Positions 37,601 through 47,278 of a DNA stretch of 64,000 bases are shown in pieces. The position numbers were made by a program, and so were the translations under genes. Source of the DNA: Opitutaceae bacterium BACL24 MAG-120322-bin51 (GTDB lineage Bacteria > Verrucomicrobiota > Verrucomicrobiia > Opitutales > Coraliomargaritaceae); the NCBI GenBank assembly GCA_905182465.1, contig CAJJBI010000006.1, positions 62,001 through 126,000 on the forward strand, read 5' to 3'. Under the pieces are notes generated by a model. The model ran no database searches and had not been told where the DNA came from. It worked only from the letters and a program-made list of their open reading frames with translations. Position 1 is the first letter of the stretch; every line of letters begins with the position of its first letter.

Positions 37601-39031
37601 ATGTCTTTAGCCCCTACAATTCTCTGGTTTCGCAAGGATCTGCGTATAGGGGACAATTCTGCCCTTAAAGCCGCGATTGAAGCGGGAGCGCCTGTAATTC
37701 CTCTCTTCATCTGGTCCCCCGATGAGTCAGGCGGTTGGGCCCCAGGTGCCGCTTCAAAGTGGTGGTTACACCAGGCTTTGAAGAGCCTAAGTGAGTCGTT
37801 TAAAGAGGTGAGCGGTGAGTTTGTTTTAAGAGAAGGCGACTCTCTGGGGCAACTGAGAGACATCATCGAAAAAACGGGAGCGAAGCGCGTTTATTGGAAT
37901 CGTCGTTACGAGTCGCCTCATCGGGAGCTGGATGCTTCGATTAAACGTCAATTGCGCGAGGATGGCATTGAAGTGGAGAGTTTTAATAGCTCCCTGCTCA
38001 ACGAACCGCATACCGCCGCCACGGGTGGGGGAAATCCCTACAAGGTCTACACGCCATACTGGAAAAAAGTTAAAGACCGTATGATTGAGCCGATTGCCGA
38101 ATCAAATATTGATTCGCTTAAGTTCGCCGATCCCTATCCTGAAACGCTGGCCTTGAAATCGCTCGGTCTACTGCCAGAGAAGCAGTGGCATCACAAATTT
38201 TTCCAACACTGGGAAGTCAGTGAGGCTGCCGCGCAAGAAAGGTTAGAAAAGTTCCTCAACCAACCAGTCGAAGGCTACAACCAAGCGCGTGATATCCCGA
38301 GCGAGGACGGCACATCTAGCCTCTCGCCCTATTTGCATTGGGGTTTGATCGGTCCGCGCCAAATCATGCACGCGCTCAAAGCTAAGCACGACCTCGGCAA
38401 GGAAGGGCCAGAGGTCTATGCCAAGGAAATTTATTGGCGCGAGTTCGCCTACAACGTTCTTTACCACTTCCCCAAAACGCCCGATGCACCTCTTCACGAA
38501 AAGTATGCCGATTTCCCTTGGGAGCCCGATGCGAATGCTCTCAAACGCTGGCAACGAGGTCAGACAGGCTACCCCATTGTCGATGCGGGCATGCGTCAGC
38601 TCTATGCCACGGGGTGGATGCATAATCGCGTGCGCATGGTCGTCTCTTCACTACTCGTGAAGCATCTGCTGCAAGACTGGCGGGAAGGAGCCAGTTGGTT
38701 TTGGGATACGCTAGTCGATGCCGATCTGGCCAGTAATACCCTCGGCTGGCAATGGAGCGCTGGCTGTGGTGCTGATGCAGCGCCATACTTCCGCGTCTTT
38801 AATCCAATCACTCAGGGTAAGAAGTTCGACACAGAGGGTGAATACGTGAGAAAATGGGTGCCTGAGATTGCGAAGTTACCTAACAAATTCATCCATGAGC
38901 CATGGGAGGCACCCGTAGGCATTCTCGAATATGCGGGTGTCGAGCTCGGTAAAGATTATCCTAAGCCGATCATTGATCATAAGGAAGGTCGCGCGCGCGC
39001 TTTAGCTGCGCTTGATCAATTTAAATCGTAA
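37601..39031 (+). CDS. phrB: Deoxyribodipyrimidine photolyase (class I CPD photolyase)
   Basis: A 476-residue flavoprotein that splits cyclobutane pyrimidine dimers with blue light. The N-terminal antenna domain begins TILWFRKDLRIGDN. The FAD-binding domain shows SSLSPYLHWGLIGPRQI, WREFAYNVLYHFP, GYPIVDAGMRQLYATGWMHN, NRVRMVVSSLLVKHLL and NTLGWQWSAGCGADAAPYFR with the Trp residues of the electron-transfer chain. It is the first gene of a four-gene photoprotection operon: 26 bp to the next gene. Confidence 0.96.
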   Translation: MSLAPTILWFRKDLRIGDNSALKAAIEAGAPVIPLFIWSPDESGGWAPGAASKWWLHQALKSLSESFKEVSGEFVLREGDSLGQLRDIIEKTGAKRVYWNRRYESPHRELDASIKRQLREDGIEVESFNSSLLNEPHTAATGGGNPYKVYTPYWKKVKDRMIEPIAESNIDSLKFADPYPETLALKSLGLLPEKQWHHKFFQHWEVSEAAAQERLEKFLNQPVEGYNQARDIPSEDGTSSLSPYLHWGLIGPRQIMHALKAKHDLGKEGPEVYAKEIYWREFAYNVLYHFPKTPDAPLHEKYADFPWEPDANALKRWQRGQTGYPIVDAGMRQLYATGWMHNRVRMVVSSLLVKHLLQDWREGASWFWDTLVDADLASNTLGWQWSAGCGADAAPYFRVFNPITQGKKFDTEGEYVRKWVPEIAKLPNKFIHEPWEAPVGILEYAGVELGKDYPKPIIDHKEGRARALAALDQFKS

Positions 39032-39057
39032 GGCGGAAGAAGGAAACTCTTAGGAAA

Positions 39058-40617
39058 ATGAAATCACCACGCCACCTCATCCTTATTTTCGGCGATCAAC
39101 TCAATCGAGATGCCTCTGCTTTCGACGACTTTGATCCCGCGCAGGATGCCGTTTGGATGGCCGAGGTCGATTACGAGTCGAAGCACGTCTGGTCTCACAA
39201 GCAGCGTATCGCGATCTTCCTATCGGGCATGCGCCACTTTAGAGACGCGCTACTCGCGGAGGATATCCGCGTGGAATATACGCAGTTAGATGATCGCAAA
39301 GAATCGGATAAGTTTTCCAACCGCCTTAGTCTCGATCTACGTGCCTTGAACCCAGAAAAGGTCATCGTCACCCAACCTGGCGAATGGCGTGTGTTTCAGG
39401 GTTTGAAAAAAGTCTGTTGTGACGAAGATGTGTCACTGGAAGTGCGAGATGATCGACACTTTTACACTACCGCCAAGGACTTCGAGGAACATGCCAAAGG
39501 ACGCAAGTCTCTTCGCATGGAGTTCTTTTACCGTGAGCTACGTAAACGCCTCGACGTTTTAATGGAAGACGGCAAGCCGACTGGCGGCGACTGGAACTAC
39601 GATAAGGAAAACCGTGGCAGCTTCGGCAAGGGTGGCCCCGAAGACCCGAACACTGGTCTTAGTTTTAAGCCAGACGCGCTCACCCGTGAAGTGCTCGATC
39701 TCGTCAACGACCGCTTTGCCGATCACCCAGGTTCACTGGACTCCTTTGCATGGCCTGTGACTCCGCAGGAGGCACAAAAAGCGCTGAGCAACTTTATCCA
39801 GAAGCGGCTACCCGTATTTGGTAAGTATCAAGACGCGATGTGGACTGATGAGCCTTGGCTTTATCATTCGCTGATCAGTACATCGCTTAATTTGAAGTTG
39901 CTCAATCCGCGCGACGCCGTGTCTGCTGCTGAAAAGGCCTACAAAGACGGTCATGCCCCGCTTGCTGCGGTTGAGGGCTTCATTCGCCAAATTCTCGGAT
40001 GGCGTGAATACGTGCGCGGTATCTATTGGATGCACATGCCTGAATACATCGACCGCAATGCGATGGACGCGCAGGAACCCTTGCCCGACTTCTACTGGAC
40101 TGGCGACACTGATCTCGAATGTCTCAAACAATCCGTCGGGCAAACGCTGGAGCACGGCTACGCGCACCACATCCAGCGGCTTATGGTCACTGGGCTCTAC
40201 GCGCTTCTACTTGGCGTCGACCCGAAAAAGGTCCACGAGTGGTATCTCGCAGTGTATGTTGATGCCGTCGAGTGGGTCGAGCTACCCAACACTCTTGGTA
40301 TGTCGCAATACGGCGACGGCGGACTCATGGCCTCAAAGCCCTACATCGCTACGGGCAACTACATTAATAAGATGAGCAATTACTGTAAAAATTGCCCAAA
40401 AAATCCGAAGGAAAAGACTGGAGAAAATGCCTGCCCCTTTACCACTCTTTATTGGGACTATTTGATAAGACACCAAGACACTCTCAAATCAAATCACCGC
40501 ATGGGGCTTCAGCTCCGTAACCTCGATCGATTGAATGAGGGTGATCGCAGCGTTATCACCAAAGCTGCAAATGAAATTCGTAGCGTGTCCGCTTGTCATA
40601 CGCCCTCAAGAACTTGA
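39058..40617 (+). CDS. FeS-type bacterial cryptochrome / (6-4) photolyase
   Basis: A 519-residue member of the FeS-BCP branch (Agrobacterium PhrB, Rhodobacter CryB), which repairs (6-4) photoproducts. The N-terminus LILIFGDQLNRDASAFDDFD is the DUF523-like antenna typical of the group. The C-terminal half has REYVRGIYWMHMPEYIDRNA, HHIQRLMVTGLYALLLG and MSQYGDGGLMASKPYIATGN. The cysteine cluster CKNCPKNPKEKTGENACPF fits the C-terminal ligands of the 4Fe-4S cluster. Co-transcribed with the CPD photolyase upstream and the TIGR01777 gene downstream (46 bp). Confidence 0.94.
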   Translation: MKSPRHLILIFGDQLNRDASAFDDFDPAQDAVWMAEVDYESKHVWSHKQRIAIFLSGMRHFRDALLAEDIRVEYTQLDDRKESDKFSNRLSLDLRALNPEKVIVTQPGEWRVFQGLKKVCCDEDVSLEVRDDRHFYTTAKDFEEHAKGRKSLRMEFFYRELRKRLDVLMEDGKPTGGDWNYDKENRGSFGKGGPEDPNTGLSFKPDALTREVLDLVNDRFADHPGSLDSFAWPVTPQEAQKALSNFIQKRLPVFGKYQDAMWTDEPWLYHSLISTSLNLKLLNPRDAVSAAEKAYKDGHAPLAAVEGFIRQILGWREYVRGIYWMHMPEYIDRNAMDAQEPLPDFYWTGDTDLECLKQSVGQTLEHGYAHHIQRLMVTGLYALLLGVDPKKVHEWYLAVYVDAVEWVELPNTLGMSQYGDGGLMASKPYIATGNYINKMSNYCKNCPKNPKEKTGENACPFTTLYWDYLIRHQDTLKSNHRMGLQLRNLDRLNEGDRSVITKAANEIRSVSACHTPSRT

Positions 40618-40663
40618 ACTCCCTCCATAGACGCCCCTAAGTGAACTAGCCACGAAAGCAAAC

Positions 40664-41554
40664 ATGACCACTCCTAAGACCATTCTCATCACTGGAGCCA
40701 GCGGCCTCGTTGGCGAGTCACTTTGCGCTGCCCTCATGGCACGCGGCCACAGCGTGCGCACTCTTTCCCGCAGTGACCAAGGCGATCATCAGTGGGACGT
40801 CGCCGCAGGCCAGTTAGACTCCCGCGCGCTCGACGGCGTCGATGCTGTTATCCATCTTGCGGGTGAGAGCGTTGCCCAGCGTTGGACAGATGCCGTTAAG
40901 GCGCGCATTCTAGATAGCCGCGTCGATAGCACGCGCCTGTTAGTCGATTCAATTCTTGCGCAAGAGAAGCGCCCGACCTACATCGCCGCTTCGGGCATCA
41001 GCTATTACGGAATCGATAGTGAGCGCCTAGTGGATGAGTCCAGCGGTTCGGGCAAAGGCTTCCTCGCTGAGGTGACCAGGCAGTGGGAGGGCGCAGCGCA
41101 AGCGCTGACCGATGCTGACGTTCGCACCGTCTTTCTCCGGACGGGCATTGTGCTCAGTGCCAAGGGTGGGGCGCTCGCTAAGATGCTGACACCTTTTAAG
41201 TTGGGTGTCGGTGGTCGCATCGGCGACGGCCAGCAAAAGATGAGCTGGATCAGCTTGCCCGACCTCGTTTCGGTCTACGTCTTTGCCGTAGAAAATGTAT
41301 CTGTGCACGGTGCTGTCAACGCGGTGGCACCGGAGCCGGTCACAAACAGCACGTTTACCAAAACACTCGGCAAGGTTTTGGGTCGCCCTACGCTTTTCCC
41401 TCTGCCTACGGGCCTTGTTAAAATGCTCTTCGGCGAAATGGGTAAAGAAACCGTTCTCAGCGACCTTGGCGTCCTCCCCAAGTCACTGACTGAGTTCGGC
41501 TTCGAGTGGCAGCAACCCGAACTCATATCCGCTTTAAAACAAACACTCTCCTAA
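40664..41554 (+). CDS. TIGR01777-family epimerase-like NAD(P)-binding protein
   Basis: A 296-residue extended SDR-like protein (YfcH/SDR39U1 family): dinucleotide-binding start ILITGASGLVGESLCAALMA, DAVIHLAGESVAQRW, YIAASGISYYG with the SDR Tyr region, LRTGIVLSAKGGALAKMLTP, KMSWISLPDLV and the C-terminal DUF1731 segment (LGRPTLFPLPTGLVKMLFGE). The biochemical function of the family is unproven. It is frequently found beside photolyases, and here it sits 46 bp after one and 5 bp before a renalase-like gene. Confidence 0.9.
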   Translation: MTTPKTILITGASGLVGESLCAALMARGHSVRTLSRSDQGDHQWDVAAGQLDSRALDGVDAVIHLAGESVAQRWTDAVKARILDSRVDSTRLLVDSILAQEKRPTYIAASGISYYGIDSERLVDESSGSGKGFLAEVTRQWEGAAQALTDADVRTVFLRTGIVLSAKGGALAKMLTPFKLGVGGRIGDGQQKMSWISLPDLVSVYVFAVENVSVHGAVNAVAPEPVTNSTFTKTLGKVLGRPTLFPLPTGLVKMLFGEMGKETVLSDLGVLPKSLTEFGFEWQQPELISALKQTLS

Positions 41555-41559
41555 GCTTC

Positions 41560-42528
41560 ATGCAAGCCACAGACGTCCTTATCATAGGTGCCGGAATTTC
41601 TGGTCTTCTTTGCGCCACCGAACTTCGCAAGGCAGGTAAGTCCGTGCGCATACTCGATAAAGGCCGAGGCCTTGGTGGGCGTATGGCGACGCGCCGTATG
41701 GCGGGCGGTCGCCTTGATCACGGTGCACAGTATTTTACGGTGCGTGACCCTCGCCTCCAGGCCTATGCTGATGATTGGCTCGCAGCGGGCATCATCAAGG
41801 AGTGGTTTCGCCACTTGCCTGAAGATTCCAATGCCGACGGCTACCCTCGCTACTGTGGGATCACAGGTATGACTGATGCCCCGAAGCATTTAGCCAAAGA
41901 GCTCGACGTATGCAATTCCCAGCAGGTCATCGAGCTTTCTCGCGATGCAGATCTATGGACCGCTCGCACGGCATCTGGTGATTTTTTTCTGGCTAAGCAC
42001 CTAGTCATTACCGCGCCACTTCCGCAGGCGATGAATTTGCTCGATGCGACTGGACTGGCCTACGCCAACGGCGCAAGCGATGCCCTGCGAGCCGTTCGCT
42101 ACGAACGTGGTCTCGCTACGCTCGCCATTCTAGATGGTGCCAGTGGTTTGCCAAAGCCCGGCGGGATTAAAATTCACGAAGCACCGCTCACCTGGATCGC
42201 CGATAACCAGCAAAAAGGCATCTCGCCCGATGTATCCGCAATCACTATACATGCTGACGCAGATTTCGCTGAGGCGCATTGGGACTCACCTAACGAATTA
42301 CGTGGGGCACTCATGCTTGAAGCAGCGGCCCCACATCTCAGTGCAAAGGTCGTCGAATACAAGTGCCACCGTTGGGGATTCACCACTCCTATTAACCCGT
42401 GGCCAGATCCTTACTTTCAAAATGCCGGCCTTCAATTGACCCTAGCAGGTGATTCTTTCGGCGGCGCAAGAGTAGAAGGGGCGGCGCTATCTGGGATCGA
42501 AGCCGCCGCTGCCGTCTTCTCATGTTAA
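41560..42528 (+). CDS. Renalase-like FAD-dependent oxidoreductase
   Basis: A 322-residue flavoprotein with an N-terminal FAD-binding motif VLIIGAGISGLLCATELRKA, the GRGLGGRMATRRMAGGRLDH block typical of the renalase branch of amine-oxidase-like proteins, and a C-terminal LAGDSFGGARVEGAALSG that closes the FAD site. Bacterial renalases oxidise non-productive NAD(P)H isomers, but this substrate is not proven here. Start chosen at 41560, 5 bp after the previous stop. It ends the photoprotection operon; a flavin or NAD(P)H housekeeping role for the photolyases is plausible. Confidence 0.87.
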   Translation: MQATDVLIIGAGISGLLCATELRKAGKSVRILDKGRGLGGRMATRRMAGGRLDHGAQYFTVRDPRLQAYADDWLAAGIIKEWFRHLPEDSNADGYPRYCGITGMTDAPKHLAKELDVCNSQQVIELSRDADLWTARTASGDFFLAKHLVITAPLPQAMNLLDATGLAYANGASDALRAVRYERGLATLAILDGASGLPKPGGIKIHEAPLTWIADNQQKGISPDVSAITIHADADFAEAHWDSPNELRGALMLEAAAPHLSAKVVEYKCHRWGFTTPINPWPDPYFQNAGLQLTLAGDSFGGARVEGAALSGIEAAAAVFSC

Positions 42529-42583
42529 TTTCGATGCCTTACTTCAAAGGTGAGTCCTTTAGGTTCAATACGAGGCGAGTGTT

Positions 42584-45277
42584 TTATAAGTTCGGAATCA
42601 AATTCCTCGGATCGTAGAGAGAGCGAAGCTTTTGGTCTTTAAGGGTGCCGGTAAGTTCGAATTGGAGAAGGTTGGGTATCGGTTTTGTGATGAGGTCGCC
42701 AATTTTGCGTAGGTTGGATCCGGGCTTACCGGCGTTACCAAAGAGCTTGACTTCAACATTCATGTTGAGCGTTTGATCTCCTAGGCTGAGTGTCCCTGGA
42801 GTGTTGATCTCGGTGCGGTTTCCATCGATGCGCAGGGGGTCGAAGGTGACAAGATCGTCCTCGTAATGGAAGTCGCCGTGCATGTTGTTGAGGTTAAAGG
42901 AGGTGAAGCTGAGCTGCGTGTTTTGCAGGATTTTAGACAAAGGCCCAAGTAGCTGGATCGTGCCTAGTTTATCATTACGGATTTCAAAGCGGCCGAAGCC
43001 CTTGTGCTTGAAGGGATCTTCAGTCGGGCCTTGCCCTCGTATATTGAGGTCGATCCGCGCATCCTCACGTCCGGGCTTGGTCGTTTTGGTGCCTTCTAGG
43101 CTGTCTTCTATATTATCGAGTTGCGGAAGATCGCGGAGTGCCTGGTTTTGATCGGCATCTTTTAAAGTGAGCTCGTAGCGCAGTGAATTGCTGGCTTCTG
43201 CAGGCATGAAAATATCGATCATGCCGGTGGCTTGGCCGTCGGCGTAGCCAAGCTGAATATCGCGCAAGTGAGTGACTTCAGAGCGTCCGAAGAGATTGAA
43301 ACTGAGATGATCGAGCGGCACGTCTTTAAAGGTGAGCGGCTGGTCGAGATTCGCGGATAGATCGAAGTAACTTTTGCCTGTATACTCGGGGCAGGCTTTG
43401 TTGAAGATGGCAGCTTCGAGCTGCATTACAGGCAGGCTGGTAGCTTCGAATTCATTTATGATGGTAGCTACATCGCTTTTGAAAAGTTTGGCCGCTTCGG
43501 TCAGCGCTAGTTGAGCCTCCATATCTAGGCGGATTGAAATAGGCCCTTTGACTTCGTCGTGCTTTGAGGCGAAGGCGATGTCGCCGCGTGCCCAACCTTG
43601 GCCGCTGCGGGCATTGAGGTCGTGTAGTTCACAATAGGAGCCACGGCCGCGCACGATGAGCTCGGCCTCATCGAGAGCCACCCCTTTGTAGCTGAGCTTG
43701 CTCGCCTTAACGTGGCCGTAGTAGAGGTCGGAGGGTTTTCGCTGCGTGTTCCCGTAGATAATAAAATCGCCTAGGCTGTAATCAGTTCGACTGAAATCAA
43801 TGTTCTTAAAGATAGCTGCCCACCAGCTAGGAAAAAGTGAGTTATAATCTTGGGGCACGGCGGAGCCGATGAGGCTGAAGCGATAATCGGAGCTCGAGGT
43901 ATCTAGGCTATACGTAAGGTCAAGCCACTGCTGCTGACGGCGGAGGTAAAGATCTTCGATCACGTAGAGGCCATTGGCATAACTGGCGCGTGCATTGACA
44001 TGGTCGAAAGTTAGTTCGTCGATTTTAAATCTTTGAACTTTAGCTTCCAGTTCGGCGTGATTGACGGCAAAATCTTCGGCAAGATCTAGCTTGAGGTCGT
44101 AGTAGGGGGGTGTCTCGTAGATGATTTTTGGAATTCTTTTGGTAAGCTCTCCGGGAATCAGTGTGACGAGATCGAGACAGCCACGCGCATGCACTTGGCC
44201 GCTCCATTTCTGGGCGTCAAGCTGTCCGCTTAAATCGATAGCCCCCTTTAAGCTAGCGGTTGAACCGTGAAACGAAAGTAGGGGATAGGCCTTTGAGTCG
44301 ACCTGTAGAATGGGGGCAACGAGTTTGAAGTTCTGTACGTTTAACTGTTTGGCAGCTAGTTTGAGTCGCGGCCATTTGCCTGAGATTAAGTCGTCGAAGT
44401 CGCTGTGAGGGAACTCGGCGCTGAGGCTCTGTGCAGTTAAATCAAAGCGAGGAACTTCTAGGTAGTGTGCTGTAAGGCGTGGTGCTGAGATGAGAATGAG
44501 CTTTCCCTCAGAGAGTTGGATGACTCCTGATAGCTGTAATTTTTCGGCATTCGCCTCTGCGTGCTGCATCTGCCGACTTGTGATGCGCAGTTCGATTTGC
44601 TGTGTATTGGTGTCGAGATTACTCGATTTAAAGTCAACGGTCGGTGTCAGAAAGTAACTAATGTGCTTCTTTTGTTGAGATAGTGTGGCCGCTTGTGTGT
44701 AAAAGGCATTGATGGCTGCATTGATGTCTAAAGCTTCGGCACCGTCCTCCTTGAAGGCTGGTAAATCGAAAGAGCCGCGTAGGCGTATGCTTTCATGTAA
44801 AGCGGCGAATCGATCGATTTTCCAATTGTCGTCAGCTTGAACAAGCCGAAAGGCGACGCGCTCTAATATAGGACTATGATATCCATCTGGTGAATACACG
44901 GATGGGGCAAAAAGTGTCCCCCCGGTCAATAACAGATTCTCAGCGCTAGGCGCTTTATCGAAGCCTTGCCACTTCAGTTCAAGCTCGGCGGCATCGGCTT
45001 GAAAGAGGGATTGCTCGATATTTACGGAACGTAGTTCGATACCTACGAGTTCGATAGTGGCATTCGAGCGCAGGCGGATTTCATCGACACGTAGGATGAT
45101 GCCCGGGGATAATTTTTTGGCAATGAGCTGATTGCCCCACTCGGACGGTATCGGCAGGTAGCCGTAGATTAGTAGGCACGCTAAGACAAAGGCTTGCGCT
45201 ATAAAGATAAGTAACATTGTGGCATCAAAAAACAGCTTTAGCAGTGTGACTAGGCGGAGTTTTCTGATACGTGCCAT
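42584..45277 (-). CDS. Large AsmA/TamB-like envelope protein
   Basis: An 897-residue protein with one N-terminal transmembrane anchor (MLLIFIAQAFVLACLLIYGY, about residues 20-40). A long periplasmic body follows, made of repeated beta-strands (patterns such as LRLRGSFDLPAF, IEITSRQMQHAEANAEKLQL-like alternations). The C-terminal AsmA-like block is LQLLGPLSKILQNTQLSFTS and HGDFHYEDDLVTFDPLRIDG, ending FELTGTLKDQKLRSLYDP. AsmA-like proteins are thought to bridge the inner and outer membranes for lipid transport. It follows the ABC/DUF4340 operon in the same direction by 30 bp, suggesting a common envelope function. Confidence 0.72.
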   Translation of the reverse strand: MARIRKLRLVTLLKLFFDATMLLIFIAQAFVLACLLIYGYLPIPSEWGNQLIAKKLSPGIILRVDEIRLRSNATIELVGIELRSVNIEQSLFQADAAELELKWQGFDKAPSAENLLLTGGTLFAPSVYSPDGYHSPILERVAFRLVQADDNWKIDRFAALHESIRLRGSFDLPAFKEDGAEALDINAAINAFYTQAATLSQQKKHISYFLTPTVDFKSSNLDTNTQQIELRITSRQMQHAEANAEKLQLSGVIQLSEGKLILISAPRLTAHYLEVPRFDLTAQSLSAEFPHSDFDDLISGKWPRLKLAAKQLNVQNFKLVAPILQVDSKAYPLLSFHGSTASLKGAIDLSGQLDAQKWSGQVHARGCLDLVTLIPGELTKRIPKIIYETPPYYDLKLDLAEDFAVNHAELEAKVQRFKIDELTFDHVNARASYANGLYVIEDLYLRRQQQWLDLTYSLDTSSSDYRFSLIGSAVPQDYNSLFPSWWAAIFKNIDFSRTDYSLGDFIIYGNTQRKPSDLYYGHVKASKLSYKGVALDEAELIVRGRGSYCELHDLNARSGQGWARGDIAFASKHDEVKGPISIRLDMEAQLALTEAAKLFKSDVATIINEFEATSLPVMQLEAAIFNKACPEYTGKSYFDLSANLDQPLTFKDVPLDHLSFNLFGRSEVTHLRDIQLGYADGQATGMIDIFMPAEASNSLRYELTLKDADQNQALRDLPQLDNIEDSLEGTKTTKPGREDARIDLNIRGQGPTEDPFKHKGFGRFEIRNDKLGTIQLLGPLSKILQNTQLSFTSFNLNNMHGDFHYEDDLVTFDPLRIDGNRTEINTPGTLSLGDQTLNMNVEVKLFGNAGKPGSNLRKIGDLITKPIPNLLQFELTGTLKDQKLRSLYDPRNLIPNL

Positions 45278-45307
45278 GGTTAGCGTGGTAGCTTGCAGGT
45301 GCTTTAC

Positions 45308-45745
45308 TTATCTAGACGTTAAGGTGTCTAGATTTGAGCAGGTGCAGGTAATGGCTCTATGAGCTGCGGGTGTTAGCACTGGTTCATCCTTCATCTCTGG
45401 CGGGATTTCCATTTCCTCGGTTAGTTCGTAGAGTGCGTCGAGTAGTGGCTGTGGGATTTCGAAGATGGTGTTGTATTGTTTCGATCCAGCTACTTGAACG
45501 GTACCTGAGAGGCGGTCGGTGAAAACGTATTCGCGTGTCTCGGTACGGTCGGTTTCGTCCCCGGGCAACTGGATTGTGGCGCTGAGTTGGAAGAGCCACG
45601 GCAGTGATTTTTCTGTATCGACGGGATAAGCTTCGGCATAGCTATCGAGGAGGTAGCTCTTAACCTCAAATTTACGAATGGCGCCAAGCAGGACGCGTAT
45701 ATGCTCTGCATGGTTGGCATCGAATTCTTCGATCAGGTCTTCCAA
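45308..45745 (-). CDS. Uncharacterised 145-residue protein in the Gld-type ABC operon
   Basis: I do not recognise this family. The protein is acidic with no signal peptide or membrane segment. It has a helical first 45 residues (DANHAEHIRVLLGAIRKFEV), a beta-rich middle (LFQLSATIQLPGDETDRTE, REYVFTDRLSGTVQVAG) and a C-terminal Cys pair (TCTCSN) near the end. The start lies inside the end of the DUF4340 gene (13-bp overlap), so it is translated with it. It probably works with the ABC/DUF4340 proteins. Confidence 0.6.
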   Translation of the reverse strand: MEDLIEEFDANHAEHIRVLLGAIRKFEVKSYLLDSYAEAYPVDTEKSLPWLFQLSATIQLPGDETDRTETREYVFTDRLSGTVQVAGSKQYNTIFEIPQPLLDALYELTEEMEIPPEMKDEPVLTPAAHRAITCTCSNLDTLTSR

Positions 45746-47274
45746 GCTATGTTTTCTTGTCCAGGTGCGTAGTTGAAGATGGCTTCGTCATTTTGTAGGT
45801 TTGTAAGCTTGAGTGCACTGATACGTGCCGCAGCGGGCAGTATGTCCAATATGCGGTTTCGGTAGTAGGGGGTATTGAGTGGGATCATGCGCAGAGTCGC
45901 ACTGCGCTCTACTTTGAAGATGAAGTCAGCTAAGTTTGTTTTTGCGTAGAGAGCGCCCTTGCTGTTTTCAGGATATGCGAGCATAAGTGTCAATGGATCG
46001 CCCTCAGAGAAGCTGAGCGTTACGATGCGGCGTGGATTGTTAAAGCCGTAGCTCTCGATGTCAGATGTGGAGGGGGCATCGGCGGCGAACCCTTTCGCTC
46101 GGAGGCTGGAGAGGTCTTTTATCAGGCTGTCCATGATGGCTGGATCAGCGCGATAAGGCTGGATCTCGTTTCCACCTCTACTTTCAAGGACCTGCCAGTC
46201 GTTTTCGCCAGTTTCTAGTTTTTGTAGCCGTATCTTTCGGCCATTTTCGGAGATATTGATGGCGGAAAGCATGCTCGAATCGAAGTTCATGAAGTTGCGC
46301 TCACGGAGGGCTTCTTGCGCTTCGCGCAGGGCGTCGAAAGGGCGGGCGAGCACAGTGAAGATTGCTGGGTTGTCTTCGAGTTTAGCGAAGTATTGAGGCG
46401 CACCTTGCGAATCGGGATCGAGATTGCCGACGATGAGTGTTTGGCGGCGCTTATTACCGTAGATCGTGACCTGCATGAAGGGTGTTTCGAGGCCTTGGAC
46501 AATAGGATCGGCTTGTTCGGTCTCGATAAAGCGCCGCACTTTGGCAGCGGTTAAGGTATTGACCGTGTTGTCGACGAGAGCAGGGTCTGCTTCCGCTGCG
46601 AGGGGTGCCTCAAAAATCCAAGCCCCATTGTTGCGTGCGAGGCGCACTTTTAGCGAACTACCATCGGCAGTATTCCCTGAGCGGATCTGCAGCCCGAGTG
46701 CGTCGACCTCAAAGACGGGTATGTCAAATATCTCGCGGGCGCGCAGATCATTTAGATCAACGAGCAGGCTATCAATGACTTGGCGGTTGACGACAAAGAT
46801 CTCCCGCTGATCGGGGCCTAGAAAATAGACATTGTTGCCGATTTCGGTTAGCGTGCCAATGCTGAGAGAAATGGTTTCATCGCCTTCGGCGATGACGATC
46901 TTCAGTAAAGGATTTTCGAGTCCGTAGTCGGCTAGGGATTGCCCAGTCTTTTCAATTTCATCGACGGAAAAGGAGGCTTCTTCTTCGAGGAACTGTAGCT
47001 GATTTAGAATCCGATTGATCGCGAAATAGTTGGCGGACCATTGCATTGGCTCGATGAGGTGCCAAGTAGAACCTTTTCGTTCAAGGATGCGGGGCGTTTC
47101 GATTCCGCGCCCATGCAGCTCGATGCGGTCGGCGTCGATTAGCTCACGTCCGATCTGTCTCGAGAGGCCGCCGGTGCTTGGCTCGACTTGTTTGGCCTGG
47201 TGGTTGAGGTAAGCAATCAGGCCAAAAGCAATGACGTTGAGTGCGAGAAGGAAGACTGTGAATTTGAAACGCAT
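45733..47274 (-). CDS. DUF4340-domain membrane-anchored protein
   Basis: A 513-residue protein with one N-terminal membrane helix (KFTVFLLALNVIAFGLIAYL), then two DUF4340-like beta-rich repeats. Examples are RIELHGRGIETPRILERKGS and WHLIEPMQWSANYFAINRIL in the first, and FEVDALGLQIRSG and LETPFMQVTIYGNKRRQTLI in the later one. DUF4340 genes regularly follow GldG-type genes in bacteria, as here (4-bp gap). Start chosen at 47274; an ATG at 47328 would place extra residues before the membrane helix. Its function is unknown; a periplasmic partner of the ABC exporter is likely. Confidence 0.8.
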   Translation of the reverse strand: MRFKFTVFLLALNVIAFGLIAYLNHQAKQVEPSTGGLSRQIGRELIDADRIELHGRGIETPRILERKGSTWHLIEPMQWSANYFAINRILNQLQFLEEEASFSVDEIEKTGQSLADYGLENPLLKIVIAEGDETISLSIGTLTEIGNNVYFLGPDQREIFVVNRQVIDSLLVDLNDLRAREIFDIPVFEVDALGLQIRSGNTADGSSLKVRLARNNGAWIFEAPLAAEADPALVDNTVNTLTAAKVRRFIETEQADPIVQGLETPFMQVTIYGNKRRQTLIVGNLDPDSQGAPQYFAKLEDNPAIFTVLARPFDALREAQEALRERNFMNFDSSMLSAINISENGRKIRLQKLETGENDWQVLESRGGNEIQPYRADPAIMDSLIKDLSSLRAKGFAADAPSTSDIESYGFNNPRRIVTLSFSEGDPLTLMLAYPENSKGALYAKTNLADFIFKVERSATLRMIPLNTPYYRNRILDILPAAARISALKLTNLQNDEAIFNYAPGQENIAWKT

Positions 47275-47278
47275 ATGC

